64,000 nt of DNA from Xylocopa sonorina (Eukaryota; Arthropoda; Insecta; Hymenoptera; Apidae): the NCBI RefSeq assembly GCF_050948175.1, contig NW_027490519.1, positions 96,075-160,074 on the forward strand. Direction: 5' to 3'. The position numbers were made by a program, and so were the translations under genes. Shown piece by piece: positions 40,490-54,800 of the stretch (the first letter of the stretch is position 1; every line of letters begins with the position of its first letter). Under the pieces are notes generated by a model. The model was not told the origin of the DNA, did not search any database, and saw nothing but the letters and a program-made list of their open reading frames with translations.

Positions 40490-42790
40490 GCAATATCTCG
40501 TTTTAAGAAGCATTTGAACTCTATTGCTTCGATACGTAGACATCTGCAAACGCTATTTCCCTGCAAGGAAGTGTCGCATTTACATTCATTTGAGGTGTAG
40601 ACGAGGAATACATAACAGTTCGCAAATCATATTGTATCTTACCATGAAACATAGAAATGAGATGCGATATCACATTTTAAGAAGCATTAGAATACTATTG
40701 CTACGATAGGCAGATATTTGCAAACGCTATTTCCTTGCAAGGAAGTGTCGTATTTACATTCATTTGAAGTGTAGACGAGGAATACATAACACTTCGCAAG
40801 TCATATTATATCTTACCATGAAACATAGAAATGAGATGCGATATCGCGTTTCAGGAATCATAAGAACTCTATTGTTACGATACATAGACATCTGCAAACG
40901 CTATTTCCTTGCAAGGAAGTGTCGCATTTACTTTCATTTGAATCGTAGACGAGGAATGCATAACACTTCGCAATGAATATTATATCTTATCATGAAACAT
41001 AGATATGAGATGCAGTATCTCGTTTTAAGAAGCATTTGAACTCTATTGCTTCGATACGTAGACATCTGCAAACGCTATTTCCTTGCAAGGAAGTGTCGCA
41101 TTTACTTTCATTTGAATCGTAGACGAGGAATGCATAACACTTCGCAATGAATATTATATCTTATCATGAAACATAGATATGAGATGCAGTATCTCGTTTT
41201 AAGAAGCATTTGAACACTATTGCTTCGATACGTAGACATCTGCAAACGCAATTTCCTTACAAGGAAGTGTCGCATTTACATTAATTTGAAGTGTAGACGA
41301 GGAATACATAACACTTCGCAAATCATATTACATCTTACCATGAAACATAGAAATGAGATGCGATATCGCGTTTTAAGAAGCATTAAAACTCTATTGCTAC
41401 GATACGTAGACATCTGCAAACGCTATTTCCTTGCAAGGAAGTGTCGCATTTACATTCATTTGAAGTGTAGACGAGGAATACATAACACTTCGCAAATCAT
41501 ATTATACCTTACCATGAAACATAGAAATGAGATGCGATATCGCGTTTTAAGAAGAATTAGAACACTATTGCTACGATAGGTAGACATTTGCAAACGCTAT
41601 TTCCTTGCAAGGAAGTGTCGCATTTACATTCATTTGAACCGTAGACGAGGAAAAGCATAACACTTCGCAATGAATATTATATCTTATCATGAAACATAAA
41701 CATGAGATGCAATATCTCGTTTTAAGAAGCATTTGAACTCTATTGCTTCGATACGTAGACATCTGCAAACGCTATTTCCTTGCAAGGAAGTGTCGCATTC
41801 ACATTCATTTGAGGTGTAGACGAGGAATACATAACAGTTCGCAAATCATATTGTATCTTACCATGAAACATAGAAATGAGATGCGATATCGCGTTTTAAG
41901 GAGCATTAGAATACTATTGCTACGATAGGCAGATATTTGCAAACGCTATTTCCTTGCAAGGAAGTGTCGTATTTACATTCATTTGAAGTGTAGACGAGGA
42001 ATACATAACACTTCGCAAGTCATATTATATCTTACCATGAAACATAGAAATGAGATGCGATATCGCGTTTCAGGAATCATAAGAACTCTATTGTTACGAT
42101 ACATAGACATCTGCAAACGCTATTTCCTTGCAAGGAAGTGTCGCATTTACTTTCATTTGAATCGTAGACGAGGAATGCATAACACTTCGCAATGAATATT
42201 ATATCTTATCATGAAACATAGATATGAGATGCAGTATCTCGTTTTAAGAAGCATTTGAACTCTATTGCTTCGATACGTAGACATCTGCAAACGCTATTTC
42301 CTTGCAAGGAAGTGTCGCATTTACTTTCATTTGAATCGTAGACGAGGAATGCATAACACTTCGCAATGAATATTATATCTTATCATGAAACATAGATATG
42401 AGATGCAGTATCTCGTTTTAAGAAGCATTTGAACACTATTGCTTCGATACGTAGACATCTGCAAACGCAATTTCCTTACAAGGAAGTGTCGCATTTACAT
42501 TAATTTGAAGTGTAGACGAGGAATACATAACACTTCGCAAATCATATTACATCTTACCATGAAACATAGAAATGAGATGCGATATCGCGTTTTAAGAAGC
42601 ATTAAAACTCTATTGCTACGATACGTAGACATCTGCAAACGCTATTTCCTTGCAAGGAAGTGTCGCATTTACATTCATTTGAAGTGTAGACGAGGAATAC
42701 ATAACACTTCGCAAATCATATTATACCTTACCATGAAACATAGAAATGAGATGCGATATCGCGTTTTAAGAAGAATTAGAACACTATTGC
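40490..42790 (+). repeat. Seven-monomer (1219 bp) tandem duplication
   Basis: The order of monomers from about 40490 repeats from about 41709 at an offset of 1219 bp. Shared rare states are ATAACAGTTCGCAAATC followed by ATTGTATC, GATAGGCAGATATTTGC, GTCGTATTTAC, GTTTCAGGAATCATAAG and TACATAGACATC. The match stops at about 42793, where CGATAGGTAGAC is replaced by CGTTACGTAGAC. Confidence 0.8.
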
Positions 42791-42879
42791 TACGTTACGT
42801 AGACATCTGCAAACGCTATTTCCTAGCGAGAAAGTGTCGCATTCACATTCATTTGAAGTCTAGACGAGGAATACATAAT

Positions 42880-45800
42880 AATTCGCAATGAATATTATAT
42901 CTTATCATGAAACATAGATATGAGATGCAATATCTCGTTTTAAGGAGCATTTGAACTCTATTGCTTCGATACGTAGACATCTGCAAACGCTATTTCCCTG
43001 CAAGGAAGTGTCGCATTTACATTCATTTGAGGTGTAGACGAGGAATACATAACACTTCGCAAATCATATTATATCTTACCATGAAACATAGAAATGAGAT
43101 GCGATATCGCCGTTTTAAAAAGCATTAGAAATCTATTGCTACGATACGTAGACATCTGCAAACGCTATTTCCTAGCGAGGAAGTATCGCATTCACATTCA
43201 TTTGAAGTGTAGACGAGGAATACATGACACTTCGCAAATCATGTTATATCTTACCATGAAACATAGAAATGAGATGCGATATCGCGTTTTAAGAAGCATT
43301 AGAAACCTATTGCTACGATACGTAGACATCTGCAAACGCTATTTCCTAGCGGGGAAGTATCGCATTCACATTCATTTGAAGTGTAGACGAGGAATACATG
43401 ACACTTTGCAAATCATGTTATATCTTACCATGAAACATAGAAATGAGATGCGATATCGCGTTTTAGGAAGCATTAGAAAGCTATTGCTACGATACGTAGA
43501 CATCTGCAAACGCTATTTCCTAGCGAGGAAGTATCGCATTCACATTCATTTGAAGTGTAGACGAGGAATACATAACACTTCGCAAATCATATTATATCTT
43601 ACCATGAATCATAGAAATGAGATGCGATATCGCGTTTTAAGTACCATAAGAACTCTATTGTTACGATACGTAGACATCTGCAAACGCTATTTCCTTGGAA
43701 GGAAGTGTCGCATTTACATTCATTTGAAGTGTAGACGAGGAATACATGACACATAGCTAATCATCTTATATCTTACCATGAAACATAGAAATGAGATGCG
43801 ATATCGCGTTTTAAGAAGCATTTGAACTCTATTGCTTCGATACGTAGACATCTGCAAACGCTATTTCCTTGCAAGGAAGTGTCGCATTTACATACATTTG
43901 AAGTGTAGACGAGGAATACATAACACTTCGCAAATCATATTATATCTTACCATGAAACATAGAAATGAGATGCGATATCGCGTTTTAAGAAGCATTAGAA
44001 ATCTATTGCTACGATACGTAGACATCTGCAAACGCTATTTCCTTGCAAGGAAGTGTCGCATTTACATTCATTTGAATCGTAGTCGAGGAATGTATAACAC
44101 TTCGCTATGAATATTATATCTTATCATAAAACATAGATATGAGATGCAGTATCTCGTTTTAAGAAGCATTTAAACTCTATTGCTTCGATACGTAGACATC
44201 TGCAGACGCTATTTCCTAGCAAGGAACTGTCGCATTTACATTCATTTGATGTGTAGACGAGGAATACATGACACTTCGCAAATCATATTACATCTTACCA
44301 TGAAACATAGAAATTAGATGCGATATCGCGTTTTAAGAAGCATTAGAACTCTATTGCTACGATACCTAGACATCTGCAGACGCTATTTCCTAGCAAGGAA
44401 GTGTCGCATTTACTTTCATTTGAATCGTAGACGAGGAATGCATAACACTTCGCAAATCATATTATACCTTACCATGAAACATAGAAATGAGATGCGATAT
44501 CGCGTTTTAAGAAGAATTAGAACACTATTGCTACGATAGGTAGACATCTGCAGACGCTATTTCCTAGCAAGGAAGTGTCGCATTTACATTCATTTGAAGT
44601 GTAGACGAGGAATACATAACACTTCGCAAATCATTTTATATCTTACCATAAAACATAGAAATGAGATGCGATATCGCGTTTTAAGAAGCATCAGAAATCC
44701 ATTGCTACGATACGTAGACATCTGCAAACGCTATTTCCTTGCAAGGAAGTGTCGCATTTTACATTCATTTGAAGTGTAGACGAGGAATACATAACACTTC
44801 GCAAATCATATTATATCTTACCATAAAACATAGAAATGAGATGCGATATCGCGTTTTAAGAAGCATCAGAAATCCATTGCTACGGTACGTAGACATCTGC
44901 AAGCGCTATTTCCTTGCAAGGAAGTGTCGCATTTACATTCACTTGAAGTGTAGACGAGGAATACATAACACTTCGCAAATCATATTATACCTTACCATGA
45001 AACATAGAAATGAGATGCGATATCGCGTTTTAAGAAGAATTAGAACACTATTGCTACGTTACGTAGACATCTGCAAACGCTATTTCCTAGCGAGAAGTGT
45101 CGCATTCACATTCATTTGAAGTCTAGACGAGGAATACATAATAATTCGCAATGATATTATATCTTATCATGAAACATAGATATGAGATGCAATATCTCGT
45201 TTTAAGGAGCATTTGAACTCTATTGCTTCGATACGTAGACATCTGCAAACGCTATTTCCCTGCAAGGAAGTGTCGCATTTACATTCATTTGAGGTGTAGA
45301 CGAGGAATACATAACACTTCGCAAATCATATTATATCTTACCATGAAACATAGAAATGAGATGCGATATCGCCGTTTTAAAAAAGCATTAGAAATCTATT
45401 GCTACGATACGTAGACATCTGCAAACGCTATTTCCTAGCGAGGAAGTATCGCATTCACATTCATTTGAAGTGTAGACGAGGAATACATGACACTTCGCAA
45501 ATCATGTTATATCTTACCATGAAACATAGAAATGAGATGCGATATCGCGTTTTAAGAAGCATTAGAAACCTATTGCTACGATACGTAGACATCTGCAAAC
45601 GCTATTTCCTAGCGGGGAAGTATCGCATTCACATTCATTTGAAGTGTAGACGAGGAATACATGACACATAGCTAATCATCTTATATCTTACCATGAAACA
45701 TAGAAATGAGATGCGATATCGCGTTTTAAGTACCATAAGAACTCTATTGTTACGATACGTAGACATCTGCAAACGCTATTTCCTTGGAAGGAAGTGTCGC

Positions 45801-48800
45801 ATTTACATTCATTTGAAGTGTAGACGAGGAATACATGACACATAGCTAATCATCTTATATCTTACCATGAAACATAGAAATGAGATGCGATATCGCGTTT
45901 TAAGAAGCATTTGAACTCTATTGCTTCGATACGTAGACATCTGCAAACGCTATTTCCTTGCAAGGAAGTGTCGCATTTACATACATTTGAAGTGTAGACG
46001 AGGAATACATAACACTTCGCAAATCATATTATATCTTACCATGAAACATAGAAATGAGATGCGATATCGCGTTTTAAGAAGCATTAGAAATCTATTGCTA
46101 CGATACGTAGACATCTGCAAACGCTATTTCCTTGCAAGGAAGTGTCGCATTTACATTCATTTGAATCGTAGTCGAGGAATGTATAACACTTCGCAAATCA
46201 TATTATACCTTACCATGAAACATAGAAATGAGATGCGATATCGCGTTTTAAGAAGAATTAGAACACTATTGCTACGATAGGTAGACATCTGCAGACGCTA
46301 TTTCCTAGCAAGGAACTGTCGCATTTACATTCATTTGATGTGTAGACGAGGAATACATGACACTTCGCAAATCATATTATATCTTACCATAAAACATAGA
46401 AATGAGATGCGATATCGCGTTTTAAGAAGCATCAGAAATCCATTGCTACGATACGTAGACATCTGCAAACGCTATTTCCTTGCAAGGAAGTGGTCGCATT
46501 TACATTCATTTGAAGTGTAGACGAGGAATACATAACACTTCGCAAATCATATTATATCTTACCATAAAACATAGAAATGAGATGCGATATCGCGTTTTAA
46601 GAAGCATCAGAAATCCATTGCTACGATACGTAGACATCTGCAAACGCTATTTCCTAGCGAGGAAGTATCGCATTCACATTCATTTGAAGTGTAGACGAGG
46701 AATACATGACACTTCGCAAATCATGTTATATCTTACCATGAAACATAGACATGAGATGCGATATCGCGTTTTAAGAAGCATTAGAAAGCTATTGCTACGA
46801 TACGTAGACATCTGCAAACGCTATTTCCTAGCGAGAAAGTGTCGCATTCACATTCATTTGAAGTCTAGACGAGGAATACATAATAATTCGCAATGAATAT
46901 TATATCTTATCATGAAACATAGATATGAGATGCAATATCTCGTTTTAAGGAGCATTTGAACTCTATTGCTTCGATACGTAGACATCTGCAAACGCTATTT
47001 CCCTGCAAGGAAGTGTCGCATTTACATTCATTTGAGGTGTAGACGAGGAATACATAACACTTCGCAAATCATATTATATCTTACCATGAAACATAGAAAT
47101 GAGATGTGATATCGCCGTTTTAAAAAGCATTAGAAATCTATTGCTACGATACGTAGACATCTGCAAACGCTATTTCCTAGCGAGGAAGTATCGCATTCAC
47201 ATTCATTTGAAGTGTAGACGAGGAATACATGACACTTCGCAAATCATGTTATATCTTACCATGAAACATAGACATGAGATGCGATATCGCGTTTTAAGAA
47301 GCATTAGAAAGCTATTGCTACGATACGTAGACATCTGCAAACGCTATTTCCTAGCGAGGAAGTATCGCATTCACATTCATTTGAAGTGTAGACGAGGAAT
47401 ACATAACACTTCGCAAATCATGTTATATCTTACCATGAAGCATAGAAATGAGACGCGATATCGCGTTTTAAGAATCATAAGAACTCTATTGCTACGATAC
47501 CTAGACATCTGCAGACGCTATTTCCTAGCGAGAAAGTGTCGCATTCACATTCATTTGAAGTGTAGACGAAGAATACATAACACTTCGCAAATCATATTAT
47601 ACCTTACCATGAAACATAGAAATGAGATGCGATGTATCGTTTTAAGAATCATAAGAACTCTATTGCTACGATACGTAGACATCTGCAAACGCTATTTCCT
47701 TGCAAGGAAGTGTCGCATTTACATTCATTTGAATCGTAGACGAGGAATGCATAACACTTCGCAAATCATATTACATCTTACCATGAAACGTAGAAATGAG
47801 ATGCGATATCGCGTTTTAAGAAGCATTAGAACTCTATTGCTACGATACCCAGACATCTGCAGACGCTATTTCCTAACAAGGAAGTGTCGCATTTACATTC
47901 ATTTGAAGTGTAGACGAGGAATACATGACACATAGCTAATCATCTTATATCTTACCATGAAACATAGAAATGAGATGCGATATCGCGTTTTTAAGAAGCA
48001 TTAGAAAGCTATTGCTACGATACGTAGACATCTGCAAACGCTATTTTCTAGCGGGGAAGTATCGCATTCACATTCATTTGAAGTGTAGACGAGGAATACA
48101 TGACACTTCGCAAATCATGTTATATCTTACCATGAAACGTAGAAATGAGATGCGATATCGCGTTTTAGGAAGCATTAGAAAGCTATTGCTACGATACGTA
48201 GACATCTGCAAACGCTATTTCCTAGCGAGGAAGTATCGCATTCACATTCATTTGAAGTGTAGACGAGGAATACATAACACATCGCAAATCATATTATATC
48301 TTACCATGAATCATAGAAATGTGATGCGATATCGCGCTTTAAGTATCATAAGAACTCTATTGTTACGATACGTAGACATCTGCAAACGCCATTTCCTTGG
48401 AAGGAAGTGTCGCATTTACATTCATTTGAAGTGTAGACGAGGAATACATGACACATAGCTAATCATCTTATATCTTACCATGAAACATAGTAATGAGATG
48501 CAGTATCTCGTTTTAAGAAGCATTTAAACTCTATTGCTTCGATACGTAGACATCTGCAGACGCTATTTCCTAGCAAGGAACTGTCGCATTTACATTCATT
48601 TGATGTGTAGACGAGGAATACATGACACTTCGCAAATCATGTTATATCTTACCATGAAACATAGAAATGAGATGCGATATCGCGTTTTAGGAAGCATTAG
48701 AAAGCTATTGCTACGTTACGTACACATCTGCAAACGCTATTTCCTAGCGGGGAAGTATCGCATTCACATTCATTTGAAGTGTAGACGAGGAATACATAAC

Positions 48801-51800
48801 ACTTCGCAAATCATGTTATATCTTACCATGAAACATAGAAATGAGATGCGATATCGCGTTTTAAGAATCATAAGAACTCTATTGCTACGATACCTTGACA
48901 TCTGCTGACGCTATTTCCTAGCGAGAAAGTGTCGCATTCACATTCATTTGAAGTCTAGACGAGGAATACATAATAATTCGCAATGAATATTATATCTTAT
49001 CATGAAACATAGATATGAGATGCAATATCTCGTTTTAAGGAGCATTTGAACTCTATTGCTTCGATACGTAGACATCTGCAAACGCTATTTCCCTGCAAGG
49101 AAGTGTCGCATTTACATTCATTTGAGGTGTAGACGAGGAATACATAACACTTCGCAAATCATATTATATCTTACCATGAAACATAGTAATGAGATGCGAT
49201 ATCGCCGTTTTAAAAAGCATTAAAAATCTATTGCTACGATACGTAGACATCTGCAAACGCTATTTCCTAGCGAGGAAGTATCGCATTCACATTCATTTGA
49301 AGTGTAGACGAGGAATACATGACACTTCGCAAATCATGTTATATCTTACCATGAAACATAGAAATGAGATGCGATATCGCGTTTTAAGAAGCATTAGAAA
49401 GCTATTGCTACGATACGTAGACATCTGCAAACGCTATTTCCTAGCGAGGAAGTATCGCATTCACATTCATTTGAAGTGTAGACGAGGAATACATAACACT
49501 TCGCAAATCATGTTATATCTTACCATGAAACATAGAAATGAGACGCGATAACGCGTTTTAAGAATCATAAGAACTCTATTGCTACGATACCTAGACATCT
49601 GCAGACGCTATTTCCTAGCGAGAAAGTTTCGCATTCACATTCATTTGAAGTGTAGACGAAGAATACATAACACTTCGCAAATCATATTATACCTTACCAT
49701 GAAACATAGAAATGAGATGCGATGTATCGTTTTAAGAATCATAAGAACTCTATTGCTACGATACGTAGACATCTGCAAACGCTATTTCCTAGCGAGCGAG
49801 TGTCGCATTTACATTCATTTGAAGTGTAGACGAGGAATACATAACACTTCGCAAATCATATTATATCTTACCATGAAACATAGAAATGAGATGCGATATC
49901 GCGTTTTAAGAGGCATTAGAACTCTATTGCTACGATACGTAGACATCTGCAAACGCTATTTCCTTGCAAGGAAGTGTCGCATTTACATTCATTTGAAGTG
50001 TAGACGGGGAATACGTGATACTTCGCAAATCATATTATATCTTACCATGCAACATAGAAATGAGATGCGATATCGCGATTTAAGAAGCTTCAGAACACTA
50101 TTGCTTCGATACGTAGACATCTGCAAACGCTATTTCCTTGCAAGGAAGTGTCGCATTTACATTCATTTGGATCGTAGACGAGGAATGCATAACACTTCGC
50201 AATGAATATTATATCTTATCATGAAACATAGATATGAGATGCAATATCTCGTTTTAAGAAGCATTTGAACTCTATTGCTTCCATACGTAGACATCTGCAA
50301 ACGCTATTTCCCTGCAAGGAAGTGTCGCATTTACATTCATTTGAGGTGTAGACGAGGAATACATTACACTTCGCAAATCATATTATATCTTACCATGAAA
50401 CATAGAAATGAGGTGCGATATCGCGTTTTAAGAAGCATTAGAAATCTATTGCTACGATACGTAGACATCCGCAAACGCTATTTCCTTGCAAGGAAGTGTC
50501 GCATTTACTTTCATTTGAATCGTAGACGAGGAATGCATAACACTTCGCAATGTATATTATATCTTGTCATGAAACATAGATATGAGATGCAATATCTCGT
50601 TTTAAGAAGCATTTGAACTCTATTGCTTCGATACGTAGACATCTGCAAACGCTATTTCCCTGCAAGGAAGTGTCGCATTTACATTCATTTGAGGTGTAGA
50701 CGAGGAATACATAACAGTTCGCAAATCATATTATATCTTACCATGAAACATAGAAATGAGGTGCGATATCGCGTTTTAAGAAGAATTAGAACACTATTGC
50801 TACGATAGGTAGACATTTGCAAACGCTATTTCCTTGCAAGGAAGTATCGCATTCACATTCAGTTGAAGTGTAGACGAGGAATACATAACACTTCGCAAAC
50901 CATGTTATATCTTACCATGAAACATAGAAATGAGATGCGATATCGCGTTTTAAGAAGCATCAGAAATCCATTGCTACGATACGTAGACATCTGCAAACGC
51001 TATTTCCTTGCAAGGAAGTGTCGCATTTACATTCATTTGAAGTGTAGACGAGGAATACATAACACTTCGCAAATCATATTATATCTTACCATAAAACATA
51101 GAAATGAGATGCGATATCGCGTTTTAAGAAGCATCAGAAATCCATTGCTGCGATACGTAGACATCTGCAAGCGCTATTTCCTTGCAAGGAAGTGTCGCAT
51201 TTACATTCATTTGAAGTGTAGACGAGGAATACATAACACTTCGCAAATCATATTATACCTTACCATGAAACATAGAAATGAGATGCGATATCGCGTTTTA
51301 AGAAGAATTAGAACACTATTGCTACGATAGGTAGACATTTGCAAACGCTATTTCCTTGCAAGGAAGTATCGCATTCACATTCATTTGAAGTGTAGACGAG
51401 GAATACATGACACTTCGCAAATCATGTTATATCTTACCATGAAACATAGAAATGAGATGCGATATCGCGTTTTAGGAAGCATTAGAAAGCTATTGCTACG
51501 TTACGTAGACATCTGCAAACGCTATTTCCTAGCGAGGAAGTATCGCATTCACATTCATTTGAAGTGTAGACGAGGAATACATAACACTTCGCAAATCATG
51601 TTATATCTTACCATGAAACATAGAAATGAGATGCGATATCGCGTTTTAAGAATCATAAGAACTCTATTGCTGCGATACCTTGACATCTGCTGACGCTATT
51701 TCCTAGCGAGAAAGTGTCGCATTCACATTCATTTGAAGTCTAGACGAGGAATACATAATAATTCGCAATGAATATTATATCTTATCATGAAACATAGATA

Positions 51801-54800
51801 TGAGATGCAATATCTCGTTTTAAGGAGCATTTGAACTCTATTGCTTCGATACGTAGACATCTGCAAACGCTATTTCCCTGCAAGGAAGTGTCGCATTTAC
51901 ATTCATTTGAGGTGTAGACGAGGAATACATAACACTTCGCAAATCATATTATATCTTACCATGAAACATAGAAATGAGATGCGATATCGCCGTTTTAAAA
52001 AGCATTAAAAATCTATTGCTACGATACGTAGACATCTGCAAACGCTATTTCCTAGCGAGGAAGTATCGCATTCACATTCATTTGAAGTGTAGACGAGGAA
52101 TACATGACACTTCGCAAATCATGTTATATCTTACCATGAAACATAGAAATGAGATGCGATATCGCGTTTTAAGAAGCATTAGAAAGCTATTGCTACGATA
52201 CGTAGACATCTGCAAACGCTATTTCCTAGCGAGGAAGTATCGCATTTACATTCATTTGAGGTGTAGACGAGGAATACATAACACTTCGCAAATCATATTA
52301 TATCTTACCATGAATCATAGAAATGAGATGCGATATCGCGTTTTAAGTACCATAAGAACTCTATTGTTACGATACGTAGACATCTGCAAACGCTATTTCC
52401 TTGGAAGGAAGTGTCGCATTTACATTCATTTGAAGTGTAGACGAGGAATACATAACACTTCGCAAATCATATTATATCTTACCATGAATCATAGAAATGA
52501 GATGCGATATCGCGTTTTAAGTATCATAAGAACTCTATTGTTACGATACGTAGACATCTGCAAACGCTATTTCCTTGGAAGGAAGTGTCGCATTTACATT
52601 CATTTGAAGTGTAGACGAGGAATACATGACACATAGCTAATCATCTTATATCTTACCATGAAACATAGAAATGAGATGCGATATCGCGTTTTAAGAAGCA
52701 TTTGAACTCTATTGCTTCGATACGTAGACATCTGCAAACGCTATTTCCTTGCAAGGAAGTGTCGCATTTACATACATTTGAAGTGTAGACGAGGAATACA
52801 TAACACTTCGCAAATCATATTATATCTTACCATGAAATATAGAAAGGAGATGCGATATCGCGTTTTAAGAAGCATTAGAAAGCTATTGCTACGATACGTA
52901 GACATCTGCAAACGCTATTTCCTAGCGAGGAAGTATCGCATTCACATTCATTTGAAGTGTAGACGAGGAATACATAACATTTCGCAAATCATGTTATATC
53001 TTACCATGAAACATAGAAATGAGACGCGATAACGCGTTTTAAGAATCATAAGAACTCTATTGCTACGATACCTAGACATCTGCAGACGCTATTTCCTAGC
53101 GAGAAAGTGTCGCATTCACATTCATTTGAAGTGTAGACGAAGAATACATAACACTTCGCAAATCATATTATACCTTACCATGAAACATAGAAATGAGATG
53201 CGATGTATCGTTTTAAGAATCATAAGAACTCTATTGCTACGATACGTAGACATCTGCAAACGCTATTTCCTTGCAAGGAAGTGTCGCATTTACATTCATT
53301 TGAATCGTAGACGAGGAATGCATAACACTTCGCAAATCATATTACATCTTACCATGAAACGTAGAAATGAGATGCGATATCGCGTTTTAAGAAGCATTAG
53401 AACTCTATTGCTACGATACCCAGACATCTGCAGACGCTATTTCCTAACAAGGAAGTGTCGCATTTACATTCATTTGAAGTGTAGACGAGGAATACATGAC
53501 ACATAGCTAATCATCTTATATCTTACCATGAAACATAGAAATGAGATGCGATATCGCGTTTTAAGAAGCATTAGAAAGCTATTGCTACGATACGTAGGCA
53601 TCTGCAAACGCTATTTCCTAGCGGGGAAGTATCGCATTCACATTCATTTGAAGTTTAGACGAGGAATACATGACACTTCGCAAATCATGTTGTATCTTAC
53701 CATGAAACATAGAAATGAGATGCGATATCGCGTTTTAGGAAGCATTAGAAAGCTATTGCTACGATACGTAGACATCTGCAAACGCTATTTCCTAGCGAGG
53801 AAGTATCGCATTCACATTCATTTGAAGTGTAGACGAGGAATACATAACACTTCGCAAATCATATTATATCTTACCATGAATCATAGAAATGAGATGCGAT
53901 ATCGCGTTTTAAGTATCATAAGAACTCTATTGTTACGATACGTAGACATCTGCAAACGCTATTTCCTTGGAAGGAAGTGTCGCATTTACATTCATTTGAA
54001 GTGTAGACGAGGAATACATGACACATAGCTAATCATCTTATATCTTACCATGAAACATAGAAATGAGATGCGATATCGCGTTTTAAGAAGCATTTGAACT
54101 CTATTGCTTCGATACGTAGACATCTGCAAACGCTATTTCCTTGCAAGGAAGTGTCGCATTTACATACATTTGAAGTGTAGACGAGGAATACATAACACTT
54201 CGCAAATCATATTATATCTTACCATGAAGTATAGAAAGGAGATGCGATATCGCGTTTTAAGAAGCATTAGAACTCTATTGCTACGATACGTAGACATCTG
54301 CAAACGCTATTTCCTAGCGAGCGAGTGTCGCATTTACATTCATTTGAAGTGTAGACGAGGAATACATAACACTTCGCAAATCATATTATATCTTACCATG
54401 AAACATAGAAATGAGATGCGATATCGCGTTTTAAGAAGCATTAGAACTCTATTGCTACGATACGTAGACATCTGCAAACGCTATTTCCTTGCAAGGAAGT
54501 GTCGCATTTACATTCATTTGAAGTGTAGACGGGGAATACGTGATACTTCGCAAATCATATTATATCTTACCATGAAACATAGAAATGAGATGCGATATCG
54601 CGATTTAAGAAGCTTTAGAACACTATTGCTTCGATACGTAGACATCTGCAAACGCTATTTCCTTGCAAGGAAGTGTCGCATTTACATTCATTTGGATCGT
54701 AGACGAGGAATGCATAACACTTCGCAATGAATATTATATCTTATCATGAAACATAGATATGAGATGCAATATCTCGTTTTAAGAAGCATTTGAACTCTAT

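Noticed and set aside
14091..41768. Recurrent 65-codon open frames on the minus strand (for example 14091-14288, 17365-17562, 26247-26444, 41571-41768)
   Set aside because: They coincide with the 175-bp GAGGAAAAGCAT monomers, whose extra base joins two antisense frames. They recur because the monomer recurs, and nothing marks them as coding.
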